Of a stretch of 64,000 nt of DNA, positions 18,637-27,655 are shown piece by piece (the first letter of the stretch is position 1; every line of letters begins with the position of its first letter). The stretch is from the NCBI GenBank assembly GCA_027491395.1, contig JAOZFI010000041.1:1-64000 (forward strand), read 5' to 3'. This DNA is from Thermoproteota archaeon (GTDB taxonomy: Archaea; Korarchaeota; Korarchaeia; Korarchaeales; Korarchaeaceae). A program made the translations under genes and the position numbers. The notes under the pieces were generated by a model that did not search any database, was not told where the DNA came from, and saw only the letters and a program-made list of their open reading frames with translations.

Positions 18637-19220
18637 AACCCGGTGTCACTAAGATGTGGAGATATGTCCCAGGCAGGAGAAAGCCCCACGATAGCTGGGC
18701 CTATGTACTGTATGTTGACGAGGCTAGGAGGAGGGCCCAGCTCATCGGAGATCGCTACTTCATCATAATGGAGTTCACACTCAAGCCCAATGCCCAAGTC
18801 TCCCCCATGAAGAAGGTCTACGTGGGTAAGGGACCGAGACAGGAGGTCAGCAAGTTCCTCAGGTACATGAGCTATGACGAGCTGGCCCCCTCAGGGAGGA
18901 TGCTCTTGGAGCCGGTGGTCGCGAAGATAATACAGGAAGGGGAGCAGTTCTTCGTGAATTTCTTCAACGAGAGCGTTCCCATAACTCCGAGGCTGCATCA
19001 ACTAGAGCTCCTGCCTGGGGTGGGCAAGAAGACCCTCATGAAGATACTGGAGGAGAGGAGCAGGAAGCCCTTCGTGAGCTACTCGGACGTGGCTGAAAGG
19101 ACTGGACTCAAGGACCCTGCCGACCTTCTGGCTAGGAGGGCCCTGGATGAGCTCACCGGGAATGAGAAGTACTACATACTGGTCGCTCCCAAGAGCATAC
19201 TGGAGGAGGACCTCATATAG
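18633..19220 (+). CDS. DUF655 predicted RNA-binding protein
   Basis: HhH-like LELLPGVGKKTLMKILEERSRKPF; synteny with rpo4. Confidence 0.88.
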   Translation: MKPGVTKMWRYVPGRRKPHDSWAYVLYVDEARRRAQLIGDRYFIIMEFTLKPNAQVSPMKKVYVGKGPRQEVSKFLRYMSYDELAPSGRMLLEPVVAKIIQEGEQFFVNFFNESVPITPRLHQLELLPGVGKKTLMKILEERSRKPFVSYSDVAERTGLKDPADLLARRALDELTGNEKYYILVAPKSILEEDLI

Positions 19221-19227
19221 CCTATGC

Positions 19228-20004
19228 TCAAACCCTAACTAGAGTACCTGATTCCCCCTTCAATACTCTTATCAGGTCTCCCCTCTCGGAGAATCCGGCA
19301 ATTCTAACCTTCACACCCAACCTAGCGAGCTGAAATGCCGCCTCCAGCTTGCCTCTCATGGCCCCGGTCACGTCGTAAGCAGATCTTCCCAGATCTGGTA
19401 TGTTCGCCTCAGTGATCTCTGAAATGACCTCTCCATCCTCATTAAGAACTCCCGGCACATCGGCCAGGAACACGGCTTCCTCCAGACCCAGGGGGACCAG
19501 GTAGATCGGTATCTCATCCGCAGACAGCACGGAAACCCCCCTCTCATCGTCGTAGATCAGGTCCCCGTGAGTTAACGGGACCAGATTGAGATCCATCCAC
19601 GCCCTCACCGCGGAGAGATCGCAGATCGTGCCCCCACCGATCCTCCTGAATGTGGACCTGGGGTGAAAGGGGAGCACCGGGAGGCCCTCCTCCCGCATCA
19701 AACTGGCTATCCTCAGACTCAGCTCCATCACCCTTATCGAAGTTTCCGAGACGCCCAACTCTCTGCCCGGTTTGAAGCCCTCATGTAGCTTGTACATTTT
19801 GACTGGCGCGTGACCGAACGGGCCGGCCCCGTGGGCTAGAAAGAGACTCCTCTCCCGCGAAATCCTTAAGAGGTCATCCGCTACCTCTCGTACGATCCTT
19901 TCTCTTACCTCGAAAGCTCCCTCCTTCTTAGGAGTTATTAGAGAGCCTCCCAGCTTTACGTAAAGCACGCGAGGATTTTTCAGTAATAATTTATAACCCT
20001 TCAT
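19228..20004 (-). CDS. ipk: Isopentenyl phosphate kinase
   Basis: VKLGGSLITPK, HGAGPFGH, DVTGAMRGKLEAA (amino-acid kinase family). Confidence 0.9.
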   Translation of the reverse strand: MKGYKLLLKNPRVLYVKLGGSLITPKKEGAFEVRERIVREVADDLLRISRERSLFLAHGAGPFGHAPVKMYKLHEGFKPGRELGVSETSIRVMELSLRIASLMREEGLPVLPFHPRSTFRRIGGGTICDLSAVRAWMDLNLVPLTHGDLIYDDERGVSVLSADEIPIYLVPLGLEEAVFLADVPGVLNEDGEVISEITEANIPDLGRSAYDVTGAMRGKLEAAFQLARLGVKVRIAGFSERGDLIRVLKGESGTLVRV

Positions 20005-20019
20005 CGTGACTAAGGAGGG

Positions 20020-21594
20020 ATGAGTGAGGAGATCCTGATACTGAGTAAGGATGTGCTGCTGAGGGCCCTCCTTAGGTACGAGCCTGGGTTATCTCTCATA
20101 AAGGGGTCCGTGCTCGTAGTCCCAGCCGAGACACTCTCCCAGATGGAGGAAGAAGCTTCCAAGGGGGACAGGTTCAGCGTGGGTGCCCTCACCGAGATGG
20201 TCTGGCTGAGGGATTTGGAGAGGGATGGGTACGTCAAGAGAGTCGTGGTGGAGGAACACAGGGGCAGGGGGCTCGATGCTTTGGCAGAGCTGTCCGAGAA
20301 GTTGAAGGCCAAAGTGATCACCGGCGATAGGGTCGTGACCCTAGCTCTAAGGGCTAGGGGAGTGGATGCCGTGTACATAGGCCCCGAGTACGGGGAGTTC
20401 AGGCTCTACAACTTCTTCGACCAGGATACGATGAGCGTCCACTTGAAGGAGGGCGCCCCACCTATGGCCAAGAAGGGAAGGCCCGGGGAGTTCAGGCTGG
20501 TGAGACTCTCCGACAAGCCGATGGAGGAGTTCGAGGTCAGGACCATAGCCTACGAGATACTTGAGAGGGCCAAGACGGATCCGAACGCATTCATAGAGGT
20601 GAAGTACGGCGACGCCTACGTGATACAGATAGAGGACCTCAGGATACTGGTGGCCTTCCCACCCTTCTCCGACGGGATAGAGATAACTGCCGTGCGCCCC
20701 CTCGTCAAGGTCACTCTAGACGATTACAAGCTGAGCGACAAGCTGAAGAAGAGGCTCAGGGAGAGGGCAGAGGGCATAATAATAGCTGGACCCCCGGGAG
20801 CTGGGAAGACCACGTTCGCCAGCGCTTTGGCTGACTTCTACAAGGACAAGGGGAGGATAGTAAAGACCCTCGAGTCCCCGAGGGACCTCCAGGTGGGTCC
20901 TGAGGTGACCCAGTACGGGAGGCTCGCTGGCTCTTTCGAGAATACAGCCGACCTCCTCCTACTGGTCAGGCCGGATTACGTGATATTCGACGAGATGAGG
21001 AAGACCCAAGACTTCAAGATATTCGTGGACATGAGGCTCGCTGGTATAGGGATGGTGGGCGTAGTCCACTGCGGCTTCCCGATAGAGGCCATACAGAGGT
21101 TCATCGGTAGGGTTGACTTGGGCGTGCTCCCCCATGTAGTGGACACGGTGATATTCATCAAGGATGGAAGGGTGGAGAAGGTCTATAGCCTGAAGATAAC
21201 GGTGAAGATGCCAGCTGGAATGAAAGATGTCACTCTGGCTAGGCCAGTCGTGCTGGTGAAGGACTTCGAGACCGACACGGTGGAGTACGAGATCTACACC
21301 TTCGGCGATGAGGTAGTGGTAATGCCCATAAGGGGCAAGGGCAAGGCGCCCGAGGGACTGGAAGCCCCCATAAGGTACAGGCTGAGGAAGAGGAAGCACA
21401 CCATAATCTTGGATCTCGGGCCGGAGATGGCTGAAACGGAGGTGACGATCTACTCGGGGGAGAGGGAGATCGCCACATTAACCACGGACTCCAAGGGGAA
21501 GATCACCTTGGCGAGGAGCAGCCCCGTCGGAAGGAGGATACTGGAGGCCGCCAAATCGGACACTCTGAGGGTGGTGCCCAGAGAGGAGGGCTGA
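20020..21594 (+). CDS. PIN-domain/PilT-type ATPase
   Basis: N-terminal PIN-like; GPPGAGKTTFASALADF, DEMRKTQDF. Confidence 0.9.
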   Translation: MSEEILILSKDVLLRALLRYEPGLSLIKGSVLVVPAETLSQMEEEASKGDRFSVGALTEMVWLRDLERDGYVKRVVVEEHRGRGLDALAELSEKLKAKVITGDRVVTLALRARGVDAVYIGPEYGEFRLYNFFDQDTMSVHLKEGAPPMAKKGRPGEFRLVRLSDKPMEEFEVRTIAYEILERAKTDPNAFIEVKYGDAYVIQIEDLRILVAFPPFSDGIEITAVRPLVKVTLDDYKLSDKLKKRLRERAEGIIIAGPPGAGKTTFASALADFYKDKGRIVKTLESPRDLQVGPEVTQYGRLAGSFENTADLLLLVRPDYVIFDEMRKTQDFKIFVDMRLAGIGMVGVVHCGFPIEAIQRFIGRVDLGVLPHVVDTVIFIKDGRVEKVYSLKITVKMPAGMKDVTLARPVVLVKDFETDTVEYEIYTFGDEVVVMPIRGKGKAPEGLEAPIRYRLRKRKHTIILDLGPEMAETEVTIYSGEREIATLTTDSKGKITLARSSPVGRRILEAAKSDTLRVVPREEG

Positions 21595-21599
21595 TCAGC

Positions 21600-22139
21600 C
21601 TAGCCCTTTTCGATCTCCCTCACCCTCTTCTCCATGTCGATCTCTAGGAGGAACTCCAGCACAGAGGGGGGCACGAGCTCCTTCCAATAGGGATCCCCTT
21701 TCAGCATGAACTCCCTTATCTTAGTTGCAGCGTACAGATCCCTCTTGAGGAAGGGAATGTTCTCCACCTCGAGACCGACCCTCTTGAGATCTCTTATCGT
21801 CTCGGGATCGTTGGAGAAGGCTATGTCCACCCTAGGCACCCTGTCTAGAACTAGGAGCCCCCAGTCCTCCTCTGGTGACTCCGTATCAGGCAAGGATGAC
21901 AGCATTATATCCGCTAGGGGGAAGCCCTCCCTCCTGAGAGCTCTCACCAGCATCTCCATCCTCTCATCCACCGATAGCGGATTTCTCGGAACGCAGCAGA
22001 ACTGGGAGCTGCCTATAGCTATCACCAGCTCGTCGGCCTTAGAAAGGGCGTACCTGAACACGTGTAGATGTCCATAGTGGAGCGGTTGAAACCTGCCCAC
22101 GACGAGAGCCCTCCTCCGCTTCCGCATCATTGAGAACAC
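21600..22139 (-). CDS. nadM: Nicotinamide-nucleotide adenylyltransferase (NadM family)
   Basis: VVGRFQPLHYGHLHVFRYAL; ATKIREFMLKGDPYWKELVPPSV. Confidence 0.85.
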   Translation of the reverse strand: MFSMMRKRRRALVVGRFQPLHYGHLHVFRYALSKADELVIAIGSSQFCCVPRNPLSVDERMEMLVRALRREGFPLADIMLSSLPDTESPEEDWGLLVLDRVPRVDIAFSNDPETIRDLKRVGLEVENIPFLKRDLYAATKIREFMLKGDPYWKELVPPSVLEFLLEIDMEKRVREIEKG

Positions 22140-22230
22140 CTTCCTGAGGGTCAGAGAGGTGCCTTTCGGTCACTTCTCCCCGGAGTAACTCCTCCTCATC
22201 CCCGGGTGGTCAACCCTCTAGTGAAAAATT

Positions 22231-22983
22231 TTAGGATTCCCGTTCGGAATTCATGCTTAGGAGCCTAGTCACTTCCTCCTCTATCTCCTCCTCAGGCACT
22301 TCCTCCTCCAGCAGCTGATATCTGTCGTATTCCTCCTTCCTACTCGCGAGCTCCCTTCCCTTGAGGAGAATAGCCCTTCTCTGAGGGTGCATCTCCACCT
22401 CGACCATCGCCCTAGCGATGTTCTCCATAGTGGCCTCCTGGAACACCATGAGTGAGCCATCAGACAGCTCGAATATCACTCTCATGTGCTTGTGACCCCT
22501 GGGAACCGCCATGAGGACCCTTGCCACATCCCTGTTCCTGATCACCATGAAGAAGCCGCGGGTCAGTTCTTCGATCAGCTTCCTAGTTGAAGATGTGAGG
22601 GGCAGATCCTTGGCCCTCTCCAGGGGAATCCACCTCACCTCCTTCGCGTCGTCTCCAGGCCTCAGAACACCACCCGTCACCCTGCAGAGGTAGTCCACCA
22701 AGACGTAATGGTACTTGATTCGTCCCTCCTCGTCCCTCTCCACCACTTCGGCTACGTGGATGGGGCGTGTCGCCTCCACCTCTAGACCGGTCTCCTCCCG
22801 GATCTCCCTCCTCACCGTCTCCTCCAACGTCTCGCCCGGCTCCACCAACCCGCCCGGCACGGACCACAGACCCTTTCCTGGCTCGTTCTTCCTCTTGGCC
22901 AGGAGTATCCTGCCGTTTCTCAGCAGGACCCCTCCAACCCCGACTAAAGGGACCTCAGGATACTCACGCCTCGTATCTCTCAC
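22231..22983 (-). CDS. NUDIX hydrolase with extra C-terminal domain
   Basis: Nudix box GLVEPGETLEETVRREIREETGLEVE. Confidence 0.9.
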   Translation of the reverse strand: MRDTRREYPEVPLVGVGGVLLRNGRILLAKRKNEPGKGLWSVPGGLVEPGETLEETVRREIREETGLEVEATRPIHVAEVVERDEEGRIKYHYVLVDYLCRVTGGVLRPGDDAKEVRWIPLERAKDLPLTSSTRKLIEELTRGFFMVIRNRDVARVLMAVPRGHKHMRVIFELSDGSLMVFQEATMENIARAMVEVEMHPQRRAILLKGRELASRKEEYDRYQLLEEEVPEEEIEEEVTRLLSMNSERES

Positions 22984-23830
22984 CTACCGGGGATGTATAC
23001 ATGGCCAAGACTTTGAGGGAAGCTCCTATCGCGGTGGCGAACTGCGGATCCCTAGGCACGATAGCGCTCCCGCCGAAGAGGTTAAAAGGCTTCATAGCCG
23101 CGTTCACCAGCAGCTCGTGGGTCATCAATCCGCCCACTAGGACAACGCTCTCCTCTAGGCCCACGGATTTGGCGGCGAAGAGCCCCACGGTACCTATCAC
23201 TTGACCTACCATGTTAACTAGGCCGGCAGCTATGTCCTCAGGTCTCACATCGTCGCCAACCTTACCGAAGTTGGATGCGGTCACATCTGGATCCAGCCTA
23301 CCGACCGGTCCCCCAACTATATCGCCGACGGTCAGATCCACGTTCTTGGGATTACCCTTGCGAGCCATCTCCATGAGCGAGGTTATGGAGGTCCGCCTGA
23401 GGAGGAGCCTTCCGAGGCCCAGCAGGGTTCCGGCGCCTACAGCTGTCCCTCCGAGGTGCCTCACCTCGCACCTGCCACCGTCTATCCTAACCTCCACCAC
23501 CGCGGTCCCGGTACCGGCGCTCACGACGACGCACTCCTTCATGCCCGCCAGGTAGGCGCCTCCCCTGCCGACCGCCTCTATCTCGTCCACCTCCCTCACC
23601 GGTAGCCCCAATATCTTATCGGGCAGGGGCTTGGTCCTCCCCCCGCTCAAGGCCACGGCCTCTACTTCGTCAAGCTGTATCCCTTTATCCGCTAGGAGCT
23701 TCCCTATGGCGCCTGCTGCAGCCGCGAGGGGATCGGACGCGACCACGACGGTTTTCGCCAGTATGCCGGACTCTGAGGCGAGCACGCCCTTAGTGGTCGT
23801 ACCTCCCATGTCGAGCCCTATTATGAGCAA
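22964..23830 (-). CDS. coaW: Type II pantothenate kinase-like (ASKHA fold)
   Basis: GLDMGGTTTKGVLA, SAGTGTAVVEV, HLGGTAVGAGTLLGLGRLLL, LTVGDIVGG, ASNFGK. Confidence 0.78.
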   Translation of the reverse strand: MLIIGLDMGGTTTKGVLASESGILAKTVVVASDPLAAAAGAIGKLLADKGIQLDEVEAVALSGGRTKPLPDKILGLPVREVDEIEAVGRGGAYLAGMKECVVVSAGTGTAVVEVRIDGGRCEVRHLGGTAVGAGTLLGLGRLLLRRTSITSLMEMARKGNPKNVDLTVGDIVGGPVGRLDPDVTASNFGKVGDDVRPEDIAAGLVNMVGQVIGTVGLFAAKSVGLEESVVLVGGLMTHELLVNAAMKPFNLFGGSAIVPRDPQFATAIGASLKVLAMYTSPVGERYEA

Positions 23831-23834
23831 GGGA

Positions 23835-24371
23835 TCACCCCGTGGTCGACTTCTTCGCGGCTGAAACCACGGGGGGCACCACCAATATGGCGAAGGGTAG
23901 CTCCCAAGCGAAGGTCACGAAAGCTATGGATAGGGCCGCGGTGAGCGATAGAGGAGTCACCTCCTCGCTAAAGGGCAGGGGAAAAGCTTGGCTCCAGGCT
24001 AGAAGCCCGAACCCTATTATCAGGTGACCCACTATCAGGCCGAGGATCGAGGCAGGCACGTACCTCTTCACCGAGTACTTATCACGACCAGCCAGCTCCC
24101 CGATTATGTAGAAGCCTAGGAAGTTGGAGGGAACCCCCACGGTGAGGCTCAGTAAGGCATTTCCGTGGGTCACCATATCAGAGACGAATATGCCTATCGC
24201 AGCTGACAGGCCGCCCACAAGGCCCCCGTACAGGCACGCGAATGTGGCCGGGACCACAACAGCTGGCCAGAACCTGACGCCGTAGAAGTTGACCCCCAAC
24301 CAACTCAAGTACCCGACGATTGCATAGAGGGCCCCTCCCATGGCAGATAGAGTGAGATCCCTCACCCCCAT
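23835..24371 (-). CDS. ECF transporter S-component-like membrane protein
   Basis: ~6 hydrophobic segments, SAMGGALYAIVGYL and GLVGGLSAAIGIFVSD S-component style. Confidence 0.7.
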   Translation of the reverse strand: MGVRDLTLSAMGGALYAIVGYLSWLGVNFYGVRFWPAVVVPATFACLYGGLVGGLSAAIGIFVSDMVTHGNALLSLTVGVPSNFLGFYIIGELAGRDKYSVKRYVPASILGLIVGHLIIGFGLLAWSQAFPLPFSEEVTPLSLTAALSIAFVTFAWELPFAILVVPPVVSAAKKSTTG

Positions 24372-24408
24372 TTCCGATCGCGGTATTACACTATCGTAAA
24401 ATAAAAAC

Positions 24409-25041
24409 TCAGTCGAGGATCTTGAGCGATGGAATCACCTCGTCGCCCCTCACCTCAATAACCGCATACCTACCACGCATCATCGGTCCAGCATTGACGA
24501 GAACTGTTCTACCTATCCTATCCACGCCAGGAGACTCGTGTATGTGACCACAAACGCAGAGGAGGGGTTGCTCCCTCTCTACGTACTCCCTCAGCGCCTT
24601 GGATCCGACGTGGGCCCCCGACCTTATCACATCCAGCTTGGTGTCGTGGGGTGGCGCGTGGGATACGAGCACATCTAACCCGCCCAGCTTGGAGAGGACC
24701 TCGCGCATCTCGTCCTCGTCCAGCTCTATCGGAGTGCTAAATGGAGATATGTTGCCCCCACCCAGACCTCCGAACCTCATCTCTATGGTCCTCACCCTGC
24801 CGTGAAGGTTGGGGCATCCCTCCACCTCCTCCACCTCAAGCAGGGGAGGCGGATCCATGTTGCCGGGGACGAATACTACGGAGCCGAACTCCTTGGCTCT
24901 CCTCAATATCCTCCTGACGTCCTTGAGGGAGCCGTTGGACAAGTCCCCAGCGAGCACTATGAGGTCGTAGGATTCCCTACCCAGCGCGGACTTTAACTTC
25001 CCCGCGGAGCCGTGTATGTCCGAAGCGAGGAACAACCTCAT
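24409..25041 (-). CDS. Calcineurin-like metallophosphoesterase (track ORF start 25227 overlaps the divergent gene; ATG 25041 more plausible)
   Basis: LFLASDIHGSAGKL, VLAGDLSNG, VPGNMD, VSHAPP, CGHIHE. Confidence 0.9.
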   Translation of the reverse strand: MRLFLASDIHGSAGKLKSALGRESYDLIVLAGDLSNGSLKDVRRILRRAKEFGSVVFVPGNMDPPPLLEVEEVEGCPNLHGRVRTIEMRFGGLGGGNISPFSTPIELDEDEMREVLSKLGGLDVLVSHAPPHDTKLDVIRSGAHVGSKALREYVEREQPLLCVCGHIHESPGVDRIGRTVLVNAGPMMRGRYAVIEVRGDEVIPSLKILD

Positions 25042-25084
25042 GCGGATTAGGCCCGAAGTGAGGATATAAGGCTGAGGGGATGCC

Positions 25085-26095
25085 ATGCGCACCGTGCTTA
25101 GGATCACCAGGGAGACGGGGATACCCCTGATGGGCTCCGTCGCTTTCGGCCTCATAGACAGGGGCACCAACCTGATACAGGTGAGGCCCATCTCCACCTG
25201 CGCCTTCTCTTGCATCTTCTGCTCCACTGATGCTGGACCTAAATCGAGGACAAGACAGGCGGAGTATGTGGTGGAGCTGGATTACCTCATGGAGTGGTTC
25301 GTGGCAGTGGTTGAGGAGAAGGGAGTGGATGACATCGAGGCTCACATAGACACGGTGGGCGACCCCTTCACCTACCCCCAGATAGTGGAGCTGGTGGAGA
25401 GGTTGAGGGAGGTACCAGAGGTAAGGGTGATATCGTCGCAGACCCATGGACCCCTCTTAACGGATGACCTGATCTCAAGGCTGGATAGGGCTGGAATGGA
25501 CAGGATAAACCTTAGCATAGATTCGCTAAATGAGGAGAAGGCCCGTTATCTATCAGGATCTCCTTGGCTGAGGCTGGAGAGAATCTTGAGGGCGGCTGAG
25601 TTGATAGCCGAGAGCTCCATAGATCTGCTGATAGCCCCGGTCTGGGTGCCCGGGATAAATGATGAGGACATGCCCCAGCTCATAGAGTTCGCCCTCAAAA
25701 TAGGGGCCGGAAAGAGATGGCCCCCCCTCGGTATACAGAAGTACGAGGCCTACAGGGGTGGGAGGAGACCTAGGGGTGTGAGGCCCATGAGCTGGTCGAG
25801 GTTCTACTCTCAATTGAGGGAGTGGGAAGAAGAGTATGGAGTCAAGCTCGTGCTTAGACCTGAGGACTTCGGGATAAGGAAGGTGAGGCCTATCAGGAGG
25901 CCCATGAGGAAGGGGGAGGTGGTCACGGTTAAGTTAGTGGGTCTTGGCTGGAGGAGGGGTGAAATCTTAGGCTCAGCTAGAGGTAGGGCAGTGACGGTAC
26001 TGGATGCTCCCTTACTTCCTGAGAGATCCGAGCTGAGGGTAAGGGTGATAAGGGACAGGGACAACATATACTACGCTAGGTTCATGGCCTCCTGA
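25085..26095 (+). CDS. Radical SAM protein (COG2100-like) with C-terminal TRAM-like domain
   Basis: CAFSCIFCSTDAG; HIDTVGDP; β-rich C-terminus. Confidence 0.88.
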   Translation: MRTVLRITRETGIPLMGSVAFGLIDRGTNLIQVRPISTCAFSCIFCSTDAGPKSRTRQAEYVVELDYLMEWFVAVVEEKGVDDIEAHIDTVGDPFTYPQIVELVERLREVPEVRVISSQTHGPLLTDDLISRLDRAGMDRINLSIDSLNEEKARYLSGSPWLRLERILRAAELIAESSIDLLIAPVWVPGINDEDMPQLIEFALKIGAGKRWPPLGIQKYEAYRGGRRPRGVRPMSWSRFYSQLREWEEEYGVKLVLRPEDFGIRKVRPIRRPMRKGEVVTVKLVGLGWRRGEILGSARGRAVTVLDAPLLPERSELRVRVIRDRDNIYYARFMAS

Positions 26096-26157
26096 CATGT
26101 GGGCTGCGCTGATCAGTCATGCTTATGATAGTGGCCAGTGGTCCAGCTGGGGATTAG

Positions 26158-27651
26158 ATGGAAATTTCCCTCTCTCGGGGAGAGATAAAGCTGCTTGAGG
26201 AACTCTACTCTAGGAGTGGTAAGGCAAGGCTGGACGATCTCAAACTGGACAAGAGCAAGGCCGCAGCTTGGGCTAACCTGCTGAAGGACAAGGGTCTGCT
26301 CACCATAAGGGAGAAGAGGAAGAGGTACTTTACACTATCAGATAGGGGGAAGAAGCATCTAGAGGAAGGATTGCCTGAAGAGAAGTTAATCAGGCTTCTG
26401 AGGGAGAGGGGTGGAAGTGCTAGCTTGGAGGAACTTCGCTCCAGCCTCACTGGCGAGGAGTTCAACGTGGCTTTGGGCGAGGGACAGAAGAAGGGCCTGA
26501 TCAGGCTGGAGAAGTCTGAAAAGGGAACCTTCGCTCTGCTAGCGGAAAAGGAAGTTCCAGAGAGATTCATCTTGGAGAGGCTCTCATCCGCACCCTTGGA
26601 GGAGTCGGAGGTGGACCACAACGTACTGGAGAGCCTCAGGAGGAGGGGCTTAGTTGAGGTGGTGGAGAAGACCGAGGTGGAAATTGAGCTCACCGACTTG
26701 GGCAGGCAGGCTGCGGAGGGTAAGATAAAGGTGGTGGAGGAGGTCGGAAAGCTAACTAGGGACCTCATACTCACCGGAGAATGGAGAAAGAAGAAGCTGA
26801 AGGCCTACGACGTGAGAGCATCCCCTCCCGTAACCTATCCGGGCAAGCCCCATCCCTACATTCACTTCCTCGAGGAGGTCAGGGAGATCCTCATAGGGAT
26901 GGGATTCGTCGAGGTCAAGAGCCCCATAGTTGAGGCCGAGTTCTGGAACTTCGACGTACTCTTCCAGGCCCAGGACCACCCGGCCAGGGAGGTCCACGAC
27001 TCCTACCAAGTGGCCTTTCCCTCTGAAGGCGCTGATCTCTCTCAATACTCCTCCCTAGTGGAGAGGGTCGGGATGACCCATGAGCACGGATGGGAGACGG
27101 GATCCAAGGGGTGGGGTTACAAGTGGAGCTTCGACATAGCGAGAAGGCTCATCCTGAGGTCCCAGACCACTGCAGCCTCGGCCCGCACCCTAGCATCGAG
27201 ATTAGAGGTGCCCAGCAAGATATTCGCCATAGATAAGGTGTTCAGACCGGAAACTCCTGACAGAACCCACGCGATAGAGTTCCACCAGTGCGAGGGCGTG
27301 GTCTTGGCTGAAGACATAAATGTGAGGCACCTCATGGGCTTCCTGGCCGAGTTTGCCAAGCAGCTAGGGTTCAGTGAGGTCAAGTTCAAGCCCGCCTACT
27401 TCCCCTTCACCGAGCCGAGCGTCGAAGCGTACGTCAGGCATGAAACACTGGGGTGGATAGAGATAGCTGGCTCGGGCCTGTTTAGGCCGGAGATGCTCAT
27501 ACCGATGGGATACGACTACCCCAAGGTACAGGCCCTGGCATGGGGAATCGGGATAGGTAGACTGGCCATGATAAGGCTGGGCTTGGACGACATCAGGGAG
27601 CTGCACTCCCAGAACTTGGATTACCTGAGGAGGGCCAAGCTGGTGTGGTGA
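26158..27651 (+). CDS. pheS: Phenylalanyl-tRNA synthetase alpha
   Basis: HPYIHFLEEVREILIGMGFVEV, FRPETPDRTHAIEFHQCEG, GWIEIAGSGLFRPEML. Confidence 0.96.
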   Translation: MEISLSRGEIKLLEELYSRSGKARLDDLKLDKSKAAAWANLLKDKGLLTIREKRKRYFTLSDRGKKHLEEGLPEEKLIRLLRERGGSASLEELRSSLTGEEFNVALGEGQKKGLIRLEKSEKGTFALLAEKEVPERFILERLSSAPLEESEVDHNVLESLRRRGLVEVVEKTEVEIELTDLGRQAAEGKIKVVEEVGKLTRDLILTGEWRKKKLKAYDVRASPPVTYPGKPHPYIHFLEEVREILIGMGFVEVKSPIVEAEFWNFDVLFQAQDHPAREVHDSYQVAFPSEGADLSQYSSLVERVGMTHEHGWETGSKGWGYKWSFDIARRLILRSQTTAASARTLASRLEVPSKIFAIDKVFRPETPDRTHAIEFHQCEGVVLAEDINVRHLMGFLAEFAKQLGFSEVKFKPAYFPFTEPSVEAYVRHETLGWIEIAGSGLFRPEMLIPMGYDYPKVQALAWGIGIGRLAMIRLGLDDIRELHSQNLDYLRRAKLVW

Positions 27652-27655
27652 TAAT

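Noticed and set aside
22140-22230. Possible small RNA between nadM and NUDIX genes
   Set aside because: GATGAGG and CTGA words only; no consistent box C/D or hairpin structure.
22767-23204. 145-aa plus-strand Ser/Pro-rich ORF
   Set aside because: Antisense to NUDIX/PanK genes; low-complexity shadow.
24409-25227. N-terminal extension of the metallophosphoesterase ORF
   Set aside because: Extension overlaps the divergent radical SAM start; the phosphoesterase fold begins at MRLFLASDIHG (25041).
26096-26157. Possible C/D box sRNA in gap before pheS
   Set aside because: ATGATAG/CTGA-like fragments are present but C/D boxes and K-turn spacing are not convincing.
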